This document shows, one piece after another, positions 45,205-56,834 of a stretch of DNA of 64,000 nt. Source of the stretch: Dichetophora obliterata (taxonomy: Eukaryota > Arthropoda > Insecta > Diptera > Sciomyzidae); the NCBI GenBank assembly GCA_963920525.1, contig OY986437.1:197117511-197181510 (forward strand). The letters are read 5' to 3'. Under the pieces are notes generated by a model. That model was not told the origin of the DNA, did not search any database, and saw nothing but the letters and a program-made list of their open reading frames with translations. The translations under genes were made by a program, and so were the position numbers. How positions within the stretch are numbered: position 1 is the first letter of the stretch; each line of letters begins with the position of its first letter.

Positions 45205-45968
45205 GGAATGTTGTTGATATGAAAGATTCGAGGAGCTTGAAATAACGCCACTAGTTATTGGCTCTGTATGTTCTGTTATGTGTACAACAATAACTACTTA
45301 TATTGCTAAATGGGCGAGTTACATAAAATAGTTGTGGTTTTAATAACAGGTATTGTTTTTGTTCTTGTTATTGCCGTTTTTCTTTTTGTTTGCATATCAA
45401 ATAACGTTGCTATTTGGTGCACCATAACAAGCTGAAATGATTTTTCCACCATTTTCTGGTGACACGACGAATGTGTGACAAACTTAAGTGGGTTGTCAGT
45501 CAGTCAGAGTTGTTGGTGAGTTAGTCAGTTGGGGGGTCTGACATTTCTGTAGTTAGACCGGATGTTCATATGTTCATGTCCTGCCAATGTTGTTGTTGTC
45601 GTCGGTGCTTGTAATGTTTTACATACAAAGGCACTACAGAAGTAACACCGAAACGAGCTAGAAAACAAGTACTCTTTCAATTACGTCACAAAATAGGCAA
45701 ACGTATTCATTTCTCTAATTAAGTCATGCCAAGTGACAGTTTGTAGACATGTTTTTTTTTATTTTTAACTTTTTGTTATGCTTCTTTTAGGGTATGACAT
45801 TTGAACATTACCATATTTTTACCATGTCTGAATAACTGTTAATTATTACTGATGTATGGTAAATTATTTCATTACCAGTGTTAAGGGAATGATTTTTGCT
45901 ACTCATGTTTCTGATGTGAGTGTTTGTTAGGGATTTAAAATGAGTATTTTTGGGAGTACATATACATA

Positions 45969-46028
45969 CAGTGCAATCGCGTTTGAAGGAACTAATTCGT
46001 GCAAGGGTAGTTCCCTTAAACAAGACTG
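45969..46028. mobile_element. 60-bp pogo-like remnant: two inverted ends abutting
   Basis: CAGTGCAATCGCGTTTGAAG and, inverted, CAGTCTTGTTTAAGGGAACT share the CAGT...TTTRAAGGAACTA pattern of pogo/Tigger ends. TA lies outside both. Almost nothing remains between the ends. Confidence 0.6.
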
Positions 46029-46103
46029 TATCTTGAAATCAAATCAAGCTTTTCCTTTATTTAATTTGGTTTTTTAGTTAAAGATGAATACATTTTATAA
46101 ATA

Positions 46104-46470
46104 AAGCATAGTACTCTGTTAAGTTTCAGGTGATATTCCGCTCAAATCTCTATACAAAATATGACAGCTGCGAAACAAGCGTGGAAATTTTCACCACATT
46201 TTCATCAGAGCAGTACTCTGTTCCGCTGCGTTAAATTATCGCAACATGTTTCTGAGCAACATTTTGCATGACAATTTAATTGTACTGCCTATTTATTTTA
46301 AAGTGAAAAGAGAGAGATCATATGAAATTTCCCAACTCACTCTTTGAATCTCTCTGAGAAACGTTGCAAACGGAACATCTCGCAACAAAATATATATCAG
46401 AATTTTCACGCAACAAATAAATGAATGTTGTCAGCGAAATTCCATGCAAGCAAACATGGTACTATGCTTA
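46104..46470. mobile_element. MITE copy 1, AAGCATAGTACTCTGTT ends
   Basis: Left AAGCATAGTACTCTGTTAAG; inverted right TAAGCATAGTACCATGTTTG. Contains GAGCAGTACTCTGTTCCGCT and AAGAGAGAGATCATATGAA. Closely similar to 46597-46949. Confidence 0.8.
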
Positions 46471-46596
46471 AGATCAAATTTAGTTTAGCAATTTTTTCCA
46501 TTTAACAAAAGTTAAAGTTTTTCAAAGAAATCTTTAATATTTGTTTGCTTTTTTCACTTTGAGGCACTGTTTCACAGCTTCCTCTAAAGTTTTGAG

Positions 46597-46949
46597 GCAT
46601 AGTACTCTGTTCAGTTTCATGTGAAATTCCATACAAAAAGTGACGGCTGCAAAACAAGCGTGGACATTTTCACAACATGTTCGTCAGAGCAGTACTCTGT
46701 TCCGCTGCGTGAAATTATCGCAACATGTTTTTGAGCAACATTTTTTCACGACAATTTAATTGTATTGCCTATATATTTTGAAGTGAAAAGAGAGAGATCA
46801 TATGAATTCTACCAACTTATTCTCTGAGTCTCTCTGAGAAACGTTGCCATAGGAATTCTCCGCAACAATCTTTAAGCCAGAAATTTCACGCAACAAATAA
46901 ATAGATGCTGCCAGTGAAATTTCACGCAAACGAACAGAGTACTAGGCTT
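46597..46949. mobile_element. MITE copy 2, GCATAGTACTCTGTTC ends
   Basis: A direct-orientation copy of 46104-46470 about 127 bases downstream; inverted right end AAAGCCTAGTACTCTGTTCG. Two copies of one family so close together suggest local hopping or a duplication. Confidence 0.82.
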
Positions 46950-47257
46950 TAAGCACAAGTATATTAGGAAGAAAATACATGTATTCTTCTGCCTACTGAA
47001 TTGCCTTGTCAAAGACCGTAACAGTGCCTGACGCGGTTATAGTACGTGTTTTATTTGACAAACACGATCTTCGTCATTTTCTGAGCTTATCAAGCAAAAT
47101 CAAAAATTATATCCCAGCCTTCAGTATGGTCATCCGTTGAAACCCAGTTAACCAAATCTTCTGCATTAAACGTTGCTTGTGAATAGTATTTCTTTGTCAA
47201 ATTATGTATAAAAATTCACATGTACAGTATTTGGACTTACTTCTGGCATTACACATT

Positions 47258-47600
47258 CTAGCAAATTATGTGTTTTCTCATATTCTGTAGATTTTTTGGA
47301 TAGGATTTAGACGTAACACACTTAAAAGGGTATCTTAATATCATAGTATCGCTTGCTTCTTCTTCATTCGAACAATCATCTTTTAAAGTAGAATGCCAAC
47401 ATTTTTCCACGACGTAAGGATTTATTTTTTCCCACGCTATTGCCAACTGATAATCAGCGTCATTTACGTTAATATTCTTAACAAATTCTTCTGTGTCTAT
47501 TTTTCCGAACGCTGATCTCAACAAATTTGTCTTGTAATGGAATGGATTTTGGTGCAAAAACGTGACAATTGTTGGTAAAGATCGAACCATAGTCTATTTT
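47258..47600 (-). pseudogene. Pogo/Tigger-type transposase C-terminal relic
   Basis: The minus strand encodes FHYKTNLLRSAFGKIDTEEF followed by VNDADYQLAIAWEKINPYVV and EKCWHSTL. This is the region after the catalytic domain in pogo/Tigger/jerky-like DDE transposases (the ...D-A-x-x-x-I-A-x-A-W-x-x-[IV]-x-x-x-x-[IV]-x-x-C-W pattern). The upstream catalytic part is absent or scrambled. Confidence 0.6.
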
Positions 47601-47880
47601 CAATTCTTCTTTACTAGGTGACAAGAAGCATTGTCTTAAATCCAAATTGCTCTACGTTTCAGCCCTTGTTTTATTAAATATTTTATATCATCAGTTTACT
47701 AGAAAAAGTTTTTTAATCACGTGAATGACTTACAGAGAAAATAGCATGTTAAAATAAAAATTTTTCTATCTTCGATCTGTGCAACCGCATTGGTGTACAA
47801 GTTATTTTGCATAAATCAGTTAAGTGTTTAACCGTTGCTATGCTGCTATGTTGCCATACAAATAAAGCAAGTGCAGCCTC

Positions 47881-48123
47881 CTACTCCTGCGTTTTCATGG
47901 AAACTGTCTTAAATGGGATCTTGCTGATTCCTTGAAATCCAACAGCGGTTTTGTGCTTTTTTGTCTCGGCATGATTGCGCAAATGAAAAATTTTTGCACT
48001 AAAACTGCATTTGCAGTATTTGCAAAATGCTTTATTCTTGTCCGTAGAATCCTCGCATACCCAGCTTTTAAACAAATCATTTGTTTTCCACTCGCTTGGA
48101 AACTTTTGATTATATTTTGCCAT
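47881..48123 (-). pseudogene. BED-type zinc finger of a hAT transposase (5' fragment)
   Basis: Starts MAKYNQKFPSEWKTNDLFKS at 48123 and contains FCKYCKCSFSAKIFHLRNHA-ETKKH: the C-x2-C...H-x5-H finger of the BED class that forms the N-terminus of many hAT transposases. The frame ends after 80 residues, so the catalytic domain is missing. Upstream, AGCTAAAA-type repeats (48330-48465) and an end reading CAGCGTTGCCATTTTAGCTC inward from 48475 look like the 5' terminus of the same hAT element. Confidence 0.65.
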
Positions 48124-48299
48124 TTTACAAATGCCAGCAGAAACAAACAACACAAATTCGTTTTAATTCAGACAATATTCCAAGCAATTCTGAGTAAAAA
48201 AGTTTCACGTCAGGGTCAATAACTTTATGATTTGTAATAGAACGTTCAAATTTTATAATTGTAATAGAGATATAAAAATGCCACCCCACTTATTAAATA

Positions 48300-48475
48300 T
48301 TTTTGAATTTTTTTTTTGTTTTCAGTTTTTTCAAAAAATTCGAAAAATAGCTAAAAAAATAGCTAAAATGAGTGACTAGCTAAATTTCCGGCTAATAGCA
48401 ATTTAAAAATTTAGTAGCTAAAAAATTTAAAAAATAGCTAAATCTAGCCGGAAAAGAGCTAAAATGGCAACGCTG
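48300..48475 (-). mobile_element. hAT-like terminus with TAGCTAAA subterminal repeats
   Basis: Read from 48475 inward on the minus strand: CAGCGTTGCCATTTTAGCTC, then repeated TAGCTATTTTT and TAGCTAAATT. This is the probable left end of the element encoding the BED finger. No partner end identified. Confidence 0.5.
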
Positions 48476-48551
48476 CTAACCACTACACCAAAAGCCTCCA
48501 TATTGTTCCTCCATATAGTAATGATGTGATTCATTCAATATTATGTATTAA

Positions 48552-49077
48552 CCCGTAAATTCCCATGCTTCTGTCTGATGGCAGAATATTATTTTTTTGT
48601 GTTAATTGACGTGTTTAGATATTTAAAACATGAAAAAAAAGAAAAAATTTACATCCCTTATTTTTCTTGTAAGGGGGTTGTCACCTACAGGTGACACTGG
48701 GCGTAATTTATACTTTTAACTTAATATAGTAATAAGAAGAATACGACTTATTTCTATTACAAGTACATTTCTATTGCAAGTTACATTCAATAACAACAAT
48801 TTGCAAAAACAAGTATTACAGTACTTACCTTTTTGGCATTTTTATAACAATAAAAAGTTTCAAAACCACTTCGACGCACAAAAATTTCAAAACTGTTTGA
48901 GACAAATGAATAATTTGACAGATGATGTTTGTATCAGGGTTGCCAAAAAAAAAAATTTAAATACTACCGTGTATTTACTTTATAGTAGTAGTAAATTTTT
49001 TTCTCATTTTTTTGTTTTATAGGATAAATAAATTCTTCAATCTCTTTCACCTACGGGTGACACTGGGAATTAACGAG
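48552..49077. mobile_element. piggyBac-type MITE, TTAA duplication
   Basis: TTAA at 48548-48551 and 49078-49081. Left CCCGTAAATTCCCATGC; inverted right CTCGTTAATTCCCAGTGTCA. CACCTACAGGTGACACTGGG (48680) and CACCTACGGGTGACACTGGG (49049) form a direct subterminal repeat. TTAA targeting is the piggyBac signature; no transposase inside. Relation to the piggyBac at 61556 is not evident from the ends. Confidence 0.75.
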
Positions 49078-49322
49078 TTAACTGAAGCTATGTTGCAGTA
49101 GATGACAGGAATTTATTAATGAGATTGTGCATTAGCTATCATGCATATTCTATTGCGAATGCGTGAAGTTATAATGCAACAGATCACAATTATCGATCAA
49201 ATACTACGTTTCTATGGCGAGTTAGGTCGGGGTTGACTCGAAATTAACTTACCATGGAAACGCGAGTTGAGTTGAATTTCGTCAAATCCGCAAAACTTCA
49301 CGAAACTTCTTAGATTTAACTG

Positions 49323-49681
49323 CTGGGCTGAATCAAGGTGTAATGCGACCCGTGCTGAGGATTTGCTAGGCTGGAAGCCCATGTAATAAAGTCCAGTCTT
49401 TAACGGAGCCTCTCTGATACCTGGCCGCCTCAGAGTGTAACTGTGGTCTTACCGCGGCATTGGGGTTAGGGCGCGGTCGACATCTTTTTCCCCTCTCTAT
49501 TTTTTGATCACTCTACTGACAGACTCTGAGCCAAATCTCGGGTTGGATCGGGGCTGCACACGGGGATCTTTCATTCCCTGAATGCGGACCCGATCCCGTT
49601 CGAGGAGTGGTCTCAGAGCCTGTCGGTTTAACTCTCTTCATCTTGGTGGGGAGGGAGGGAGGGGGTGGTCGCACGACCAAG
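49323..49681 (+). promoter_or_regulatory. 5' leader of the LINE (internal promoter expected)
   Basis: 359 bases from the target duplication to the ORF1 ATG, GC-rich compared with the surroundings. LINEs of this type carry an internal Pol II promoter here; no specific motif can be assigned. Confidence 0.5.
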
Positions 49682-50947
49682 ATGAATACAATTAATAATA
49701 AAAAACAGACAGATGGGCAATCTTTAAATGCCAACCAAGTGGAGCCTACAGCTACACCAGACACGCGGTCTTTAAACGCTCCTTATGGCCAACAGCCTGC
49801 AGACGCGCAGTCTCTAAATGCTTCTGCTGCGGACGCTAGTGCAGTGGCTACCAAACCAGGCACATGTGGAAGTAGCAACAAGGGCCCGGCTACAAAGACG
49901 CCATCCACCAAAAGGACAGGCCGTGATTCTCGGAAATCAGCGCTAAGGGTAAGGGATCGCATTGCGAAAATTCCCGAGAACCAGCGTACCGAGGCTCAGT
50001 GAAAGTCCTGGAAGTGGGCGGTAGGCACCTTGGAGGAGCCACAAGCTTCTCAACAACCCAAACCGGTGCCTACTAAGCGTCAGCGATCTCTAGAGGAGGT
50101 CCCTATGCCGGGCGCCAAGAAAATTTGTGGTAATACAGCCACTCCAAAACTCTTCAGTGAAATCGCGGCTGGACAAATTACCATTGCGGTGATTGACAGA
50201 AGCGACCCAGACGGCAGCATCTCGCCTGAAAAATGGAGGAAGGTAGTGGGAAAACTGGCCACTATCTTCATTCCGATTATGAAGGAGTTTCCCGGCAGAG
50301 GCCCTTCTTGTCGCGACAGTGGATGGCATCAAGGCCATGTGAAGCTGGTCGCATGTGCTGACCAAAGGTCTCTAGATCTGTATAAGATCGCAATCTCAAG
50401 GATTGGTGAGGTATGGCCGGGCGCGAATCTCGCGGTCATTGATAGGGATCTGATCCCAAACAGACCACGGGCGCATTCCCGGGTCCCAGCCGAACATTCT
50501 GACCCTCAAATAATCCTTGAGACAATAAGGTTGGGAAATCATGGCCTACCAACAGCAAACTGGAAGGTGACACGGGTTGATGAGCCAAAGGGGGACTTTA
50601 GGTCGGTAACATTTGTTATCAACCAGGAGTCCCTGGCTTTCTTGTCATCCAAAGGTTTCGTGGTAGACTATGGTTTCTCATCCATAGAACTGAGGGTCTA
50701 CAAAAAAGATGAGGCGTTATTGGAGGAAGAGCAGACTTCCAAAGCAATTAAAAACGCATCATCCTCTCAAACCTGCCCCCCTGTGCTAGAACCGGAGGGC
50801 GTAAGCTCCGTGATGGAACTGGCACGCACATTTCGGCTATCCTCATTGGAGGATAGCCTTCTTAAATCAGACGAGGACTCTGACACAACTGTGGTGGAGG
50901 TTGATTTAGCTACTAGAAGCTCAAATGCTGAAGTTAGTACAAATTAA
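49682..50947 (+). pseudogene. LINE ORF1 (gag-like, DUF4780-type domain), one in-frame stop
   Basis: Starts MNTINNKKQTDGQSLNANQV (49682; an upstream ATG at 49607 is in frame). The N-terminal third is low-complexity, with three (Q/R)SLNA repeats (DGQSLNANQ, DTRSLNAPY, DAQSLNASA) and a basic KSALRVRDRIAKIPENQR stretch. A TGA at 50000-50002 interrupts it, where CGA (Arg) would be one base away; the frame then continues unbroken to 50947. The C-terminal part (FSEIAAGQITIAVIDRSDPD ... GWHQGHVKLVACADQRSLDL ... VDYGFSSIELRVYKKDE) looks like the DUF4780-type domain of dipteran LINE gag proteins. Its role is RNA binding in the RNP, by family. Confidence 0.85.
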
Positions 50948-53900
50948 CCTACACCACTCCAAGGCTGCGTCCGCCAGCCTGATAATCCGTCTCAGCAAAG
51001 ATGGAGATGACATCGTCCTGATCCAGAAGCCATGGGTAGTCTGTGGCCTGGTATGCGGACTCAGGACTCCAGCATACACGCTTGTGTATACTAAATCACA
51101 AGGTAATCCAAGAGCGTGTATTTTAATTAAGAAAAACCTGAGTGTATTTACTCTCTCTAATTTCAGTAACAAAGACACCGTGGCTATAAGCGTCGACATG
51201 GGCCAGAACAGCTTGTGGCTCGTCTCAGCATACCTCGCGCACGACCACGAAGTCCTCCCAGAAGACAACTTTAAAGATTTAGTCTCCAAAGCAGCATCAA
51301 AAGCAGAGGGCCTAATTATCGGGTGCGATGCAAATGCTCATCATGTGATCTGGGGTAGCTCAGACACCAACAAACGGGGTGAGTTTCTATTTGACTTCAT
51401 CCTCACAACTAATCTTAATATATGCAATATAGGTAATGAACCCACCTTCATTATAAGTAATAGACAGGAGGTTCTGGATATTACCCTTGCCTCTGTCCAT
51501 ATATCTAATAGGGTAAAAAACTGGAGAGTTTCTAATGAACACTCCTTCTCAGACCATAGATATATTCTCTTTGATGTTGATAACTTTGACTCGAGATCAT
51601 GCGAATTTCGCAATCTTAAACAAACCAATTGGGATCTTTATATAAATTCCTTAGATACAGATCTCTCAATTGGACCAACTAATCGTCCTTCCAATAAACA
51701 ATCTTTAGACAACTTAGTTAATAGTCTCACTAAATCGCTAAATAAAGCTCTAGATACTGCTTGTCCGCTAAAAACATTGAGGGGGAAGCAAAAGCCTCCT
51801 TGGTGGAATAAGGGACTAGAAGATCTCCGGAAAAAGACCAGAAAACTTTTCAACAGGGCAAAGACCTCAAGATCTACAGATACGTGGTCATATTATAAAA
51901 TAGCCCTCAAGGAATATAAAAACGAACTACGAAAAGCACAAAGACAGTCCTGGAGGACCTTCTGTGAAAATATATCACAGACCTCTGAGGCGTCAAGGCT
52001 CAGGAAAATTCTAGCTAAGGCTCCCTCCAATCCAAGCTTCATGAAAAAAGAAGATGGTACATGGACCACAAGCAGTGAAGAATCTCTGAACGTTTTAGTA
52101 GAAACCCACTTTCCGGGATGTTCAGAGATATACAACGATCCAATCCAGGTATATGAGTTACCACCTGTGAACAGATCTCTAGAAATACTCTCGCAAACAA
52201 AGCTCGAATGGGCAATCAGTAGCTTCAAACCATTTAAGTCACCAGGACCAGATGGTATAGCCCCCATTGAAATCCAAAAGTCGTATGACATCATTAAGGA
52301 ACGGCTTTTGCTGATCTACCAAAGCAGCCTTGACCTAAACCACATTCCCCAGCGATGACGTAATGTGAAGGTTATCTTTATACCTAAGGCAGGAAAAAGC
52401 TCACACGTAAACCTTCGACCAATTAGTCTCTCATCTTTTCTTCTAAAAATCCTCGAGATTCAATTGATATTCACTTGAGATCCATGATAGAAAAGAAGCC
52501 ATTATCTCTAGCTCAACATGCTTACACCAAAGGCAAATCAGTGGAAACAGCTCTCCACTCCATAATCTCCATCATTGAAAAATCCCTCTATCTGAAGGAA
52601 TATACAATGATAGCTTTTATTGATATAGAAGGAGCCTTTAATAACGTCGAGGCAGGGGCCATCACCAGTGCGCTGACGGAGCTTGGGGTGGATGCCGCGC
52701 TGATAGCACTCATAAACGAAATGCTAGTTGGCAGGATTATAAGTGCAAAATTTGGAGCGGCATCCACGCTAAGATCTGTACCAAGAGGAACCCCTCAGGG
52801 AGGGGTTCTATCGCCTCTACTCTGGAATTTAGCAGTGAATGAACTGCTAGGCAAACTAGAACTAGAGGGGTGCAGGGTGATAGCTTATGCCGATGACGTT
52901 GCTATTGTTACCTCTGGAAAATATATATCTACTCTCCGAGACATTATGCAAAACTGCCTAAATACTCTTGTCAACTGGACTATCAGCTGTGGGCTCAGCG
53001 TTAATCCTAATAAAACTGAGTTAGTAGTTTTCACAAGAAAACACAATGTACCTCAAATTAGCCCTCCAAAACTGGGAAATACAAGTCTTATCTTCTCAGA
53101 TCAAGCAAAATACCTGGGCCTTATACTGGATAGGAAACTAAACTGGAAGCCCAATCTGCTCGAAAGAGCCAAAAAAGCGAACATTGCCCTATACTCCTGC
53201 AAAAAGGCGGTGGGTAGCAAATGGGGTTTACAGCCAAGTGTTACTCAATGGCTTTATACAGCAGTTGTAAGGCCAATATTGCTATATGGTGCTATTGTCT
53301 GGTGGCATGCACTCGAAAAATAGACTCACCATAACCTTCTCCGTAAAGTTCAAAGATCAGCTAAACTGTGCATTATCGGAGCCCTAAGAACCACTCCGAC
53401 AGACGCATTAGACACAATGCTCCATCTTACACCACTTGATATCCTAGCTAAACAGATGGCCGCTAATACAGCCATCCGCCTAATAGCCACCTCCCAGTGG
53501 AAAGAAGGTACACTAGGACATTCTTGTATCAGAGAATTTCTCCCTCCTTTACCTAGGTCCATTGACTACATCAAACAAAAACTACTCTTTGAGAGGAAGT
53601 TCGATGTATCCATTCCCTCTCGAGAAGAGTGGGAACAAGAAAACCATTCACCTCACAATGTCATTGAGATCTTTACGGATGGATCAAAACTAGATGGCAA
53701 AGTAGGTGGAGGAGTCTATTCAGAAGCATTAGGCATCAATATAGCCTTCAGGCTCCCTGACCATTGCAGTGTATTTCAAGCTGAAATCGCTGCTATACAT
53801 GAAGCGTTAACTTGGCTTCAGAAAAATGATATATCTTCCATGGATATATGCATACTTTCTGACAGTCAAGCCGCTCTGAAAGCCCTAGGAACTGTTGAAA

Positions 53901-54505
53901 TAACATCTGAAACAGTTTTCAACTGCTGCAGATCTCTAAACGAGATGGCAGAGCAGCTCAAAATTATCCTATGCTGGATTCCTGGACATAGGGATTTTCT
54001 AGGTAACTGCAGAGCAGATGAACTCGCTCGCACAGGTACTACCAAACAACTATCTTCAGACAAGACTAACCTTGGTATTCCTCTCACCACATGTAAACTC
54101 CTTACACATGAGTTATCCTGTATTAACGCCAATAAAAGATGGTCAGCAGGTAACACTTGTAATATAGCACGGCAAATCTGGCCCAAACTCAATCTGAAGC
54201 GTTCAAAAGAACTCATATCTCTTAGTAGAGATCACATTGGCACCATGATAGGGATCCTGACAGGGCACTACCTTATTGGCAGGCACGCTCAAAGATTAAA
54301 CATACCCCACAACGACTTCTGCAGAAGCTGTAGAGATGAGGAGGAGGTGGAATCTACAGAACACCTTCTCTGCACCTGCCCAGCGCTGGCTCAAAAACGT
54401 TTTCTTCACCTAAACAACTGGTTTTTCAGAGACCTCGAAGAACTCTCGGTAATATCGATATACCGAATCCTAAGCTTTGTGAACAGCTCAAGCTGGTTTG
54501 AATAG
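50925..54505 (+). pseudogene. LINE ORF2: endonuclease, reverse transcriptase, RNase H; three lesions
   Basis: ATG at 50925 overlaps the end of ORF1 by 23 bases. Order of domains: APE-type endonuclease (VQINLHHSKAAS, IGCDANAHHVIWGSSDTNKR, SDHRYI), linker, reverse transcriptase (SPGPDGIAPIE, FIDIEGAFNNV, RGTPQGGVLSPLLWN, catalytic AYADDVAI at about 52886), RNase H (EIFTDGSK, FQAEIAAIHEAL, LSDSQAALKAL, WIPGHRDFLGNCRADELAR), and a C-terminal CRSC-x13-HLLCTC zinc-binding motif. The lesions are TGA at 52356-52358, a frameshift near 52455 and TAG at 53321-53323; otherwise the ~1190-codon frame is intact. It nicks the target and reverse-transcribes its own RNA. It is inactive as written. Confidence 0.95.
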
Positions 54506-54580
54506 AGAAGGGAGATCAACCCCTGTGGTACCACAATGATCCTTATTGGCCTAAGTGCGTCTCAATTTGAGGCAGCCACT

Positions 54581-54601
54581 TTAACCTAACCTAACCTAAC
54601 C
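54581..54601 (+). repeat. (TAACC)n 3' tail of the LINE
   Basis: TTAACCTAACCTAACCTAAC then CT: four units of TAACC, which is the complement strand of the insect telomere unit TTAGG. It is the 3' terminal repeat of the element. Confidence 0.9.
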
Positions 54602-54613
54602 TAGATTTAACTG

Positions 54614-56830
54614 AGTTAGATTCGATGCGTTTAGAATGTGAAACAGTTGCTCAACTGTTAAACGAGGTTTTATTGATAATTTGTTTTTTTATTTTATTTC
54701 TGTCACTGCGCTGATATAAAATGTAACAAACCATTCAGCAGGCACACAAAGTAGCGGAAACTAATACTGATTAAATACTCAACATGTTTAGTAAATTTTG
54801 TACCTTCTGAACGCACACATTAATGCTGAAAAAAATGGCGAATAGAATGGCCGAAGTTCAATTCGATTCAATGGCCGCATACCTGCCGTAAAAGTGCTCA
54901 GGTAGCGAAGTAGCATAAAGTGATACTCTCTGCTGAATGGGTTCATTTGCAAAACGTCAAATGGCAAACAGCTGTTCGCCATTCCTTGTTTTTTTTTAAC
55001 ATCTAAAATTTGTTTATACTATTGTGCATTCGTTTCACACAAGAAATCATTAAGTAACAGCTTTTGTCAACTGGACGAAAACCCAACTCTGACTCAATTC
55101 GCCATAGAAATGTAGTAAAAAGCATTGTGCATTAGCTATCCAAACAACAAAAGTAGCAAGGTTCCATTGAATGGGTTGAAAATTATCACAAGATGCCAAT
55201 TGTTTTAGGTGTCGATTTTAATTGCGAATTCAGACATGAATGTTCATAGGTACTTAAGGCAAGACCGGTGGTCTAGCGCTCGAAAATTTAAGGTATTTTT
55301 AGGATTTTTTTAAAAAGTTAAAATATTGAACAACGATATTTAAACTTTTAAGGTATATTGTAACACTCATTCATCATAAAATAATTATATTTTTAACTTA
55401 AGAAATTGTTGATCTGGTTCAAAATGGCGCTCAATGAGACGCTCTCAAGGAAAAGTAGCATGGGCGGTGTTGTAGATTTTGACTTTTCTATTTATCTGAA
55501 AAATAAAAACCAAAAATATTATTAAGCACTATGAGTGCACTACAAAGTGGACCCTCTTTAAAAAAGACCTCCCCAAGGGCTCAAACTGTTAGGATTGATG
55601 ATTAATCACATGATGTTGATGAAATCAGCGCACCAAAATTAGCCGATAATAATACAAATATTGCTGGGAAAATCCAAAAATTTAAATTTTGTACCCCTGA
55701 GTTATTCAAGTAATTTGAGGTGATACACTTATTAAACTGAAAAATTTTTGGAAAAAACAAAAAAATCTTATCTGTTTCCTTATTTCAAATGAAATTACAA
55801 ATGAAAATATTAAAAAAAAACAACTTTTTTCTTTCATGGTCCACTCTAGTGCACTCGAAAAAAGATATTAAAAATTGACAGAATGACACGCTATTGAAAA
55901 TTAATTTCTTAAAACAGCTTGTTTTTTACCAGCTATTAAGTGGTTTAAAAATATACGATGTTTTTTAAATAAAACTTTGATTCTAGTTCCAGCGATAGCC
56001 ACTGATGTTATAAATAGCATATTTAAATTTCAAATTATTCGGCTGAATAATTTTTGTTTTCCTACAACGCCAGCCGAAAAAAGTAGTTTCGAGATAAATG
56101 AGTATAAAGAGAATGAATCTAGACTACACACTGTGGCTCGACACCTACTAAAACGGTTGTAGAAGTGAAAATAACGTCAGAAAGACTACACTTTTGATAT
56201 ATAAAAAAAAAACAATTTCATAAAAATTTTAAGAATTAAACAATTTTGTATTGATAAATATAATTTGGGAATGATTTGCACACCACGATTAGGACAACTA
56301 TTGATGTAAGATTTGCTAGAAATATCGATTACCATACATCTATATAAAATTCGTTTGATATTTAAGATATTAAAATACAATAATTTCATAAACATTTACA
56401 AAAATAATTAAAAATTAATGCAAAATAACAATGTAAGGTAATAAAATTTACAGGTGGGAATATTATTTTTTTGAGTTAACATTTGTAAAGTATTTAAAAT
56501 TTTCCAATTTAAAAATTTTTTTATTAAAAAATCTAGTATATTGTTAAGCGTATGAAAATGCGAAAATGCACCGCTTCTCTCGTGTGTCCAGCTACGCATC
56601 TGCTTTTTTTTCTTAATTACTTCTATTTTATACTCTATCTCGATATCTCTATTTCTGCGTAATATTAAGATTAGCTTTATAATAAGTATAATAGTTTAAA
56701 TGGGATTTAAAAAATCTTCAATTTGCATAATTCTAAATGTTATATATTTGAACTAACTTTATCTTTCCGGCGAGTCGATAAAACAGTGTCACATAATTGT
56801 ATGCAAATGAAATTTTAGAATGAGAAAGAA
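54614..56830. other. No gene recognised
   Basis: AT-rich. ORFs up to 69 codons lack recognisable content. GTGTCCAGCTACGCATC near 56582 resembles the end of the MITE at 56835. Confidence 0.4.
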
Positions 56831-56834
56831 GATG

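Larger units (their letters stand above)
49311..54613 (+). mobile_element. Full-length non-LTR retrotransposon (element 49323-54601) with 12-bp target duplication
   Basis: TAGATTTAACTG lies immediately before the 5' end (49311-49322) and after the 3' end (54602-54613). Between them are a 5' leader, ORF1, an overlapping ORF2 with endonuclease, reverse transcriptase and RNase H, and a 3' end of (TAACC)4-type repeat instead of poly(A). The RNase H domain and two-ORF layout place it in the I/LOA-like group rather than Jockey or R1. A near-intact structure with only a few stops and one frameshift indicates a fairly recent insertion. Confidence 0.95.
49205..55110. mobile_element. Possible older host element interrupted by the LINE
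   Basis: CTACGTTTCTATGGCGAGTT (49205) is mirrored by the inverse of 55090-55109 (CTACATTTCTATGGCGAATT), and GTGCATTAGCTATC occurs at 49128 and 55128. With the LINE removed, these would bound a ~0.6-kb repeat. Confidence 0.45.

Noticed and set aside
47258..48123. One gene combining the BED finger and the pogo-like region
   Set aside because: The two belong to different transposon superfamilies, are separated by non-coding sequence and do not join in frame.
53866..54216. Antisense ORFs across the LINE (for example 116 codons here, 122-133 codons in ORF2)
   Set aside because: Shadows of the LINE ORF2 frame.
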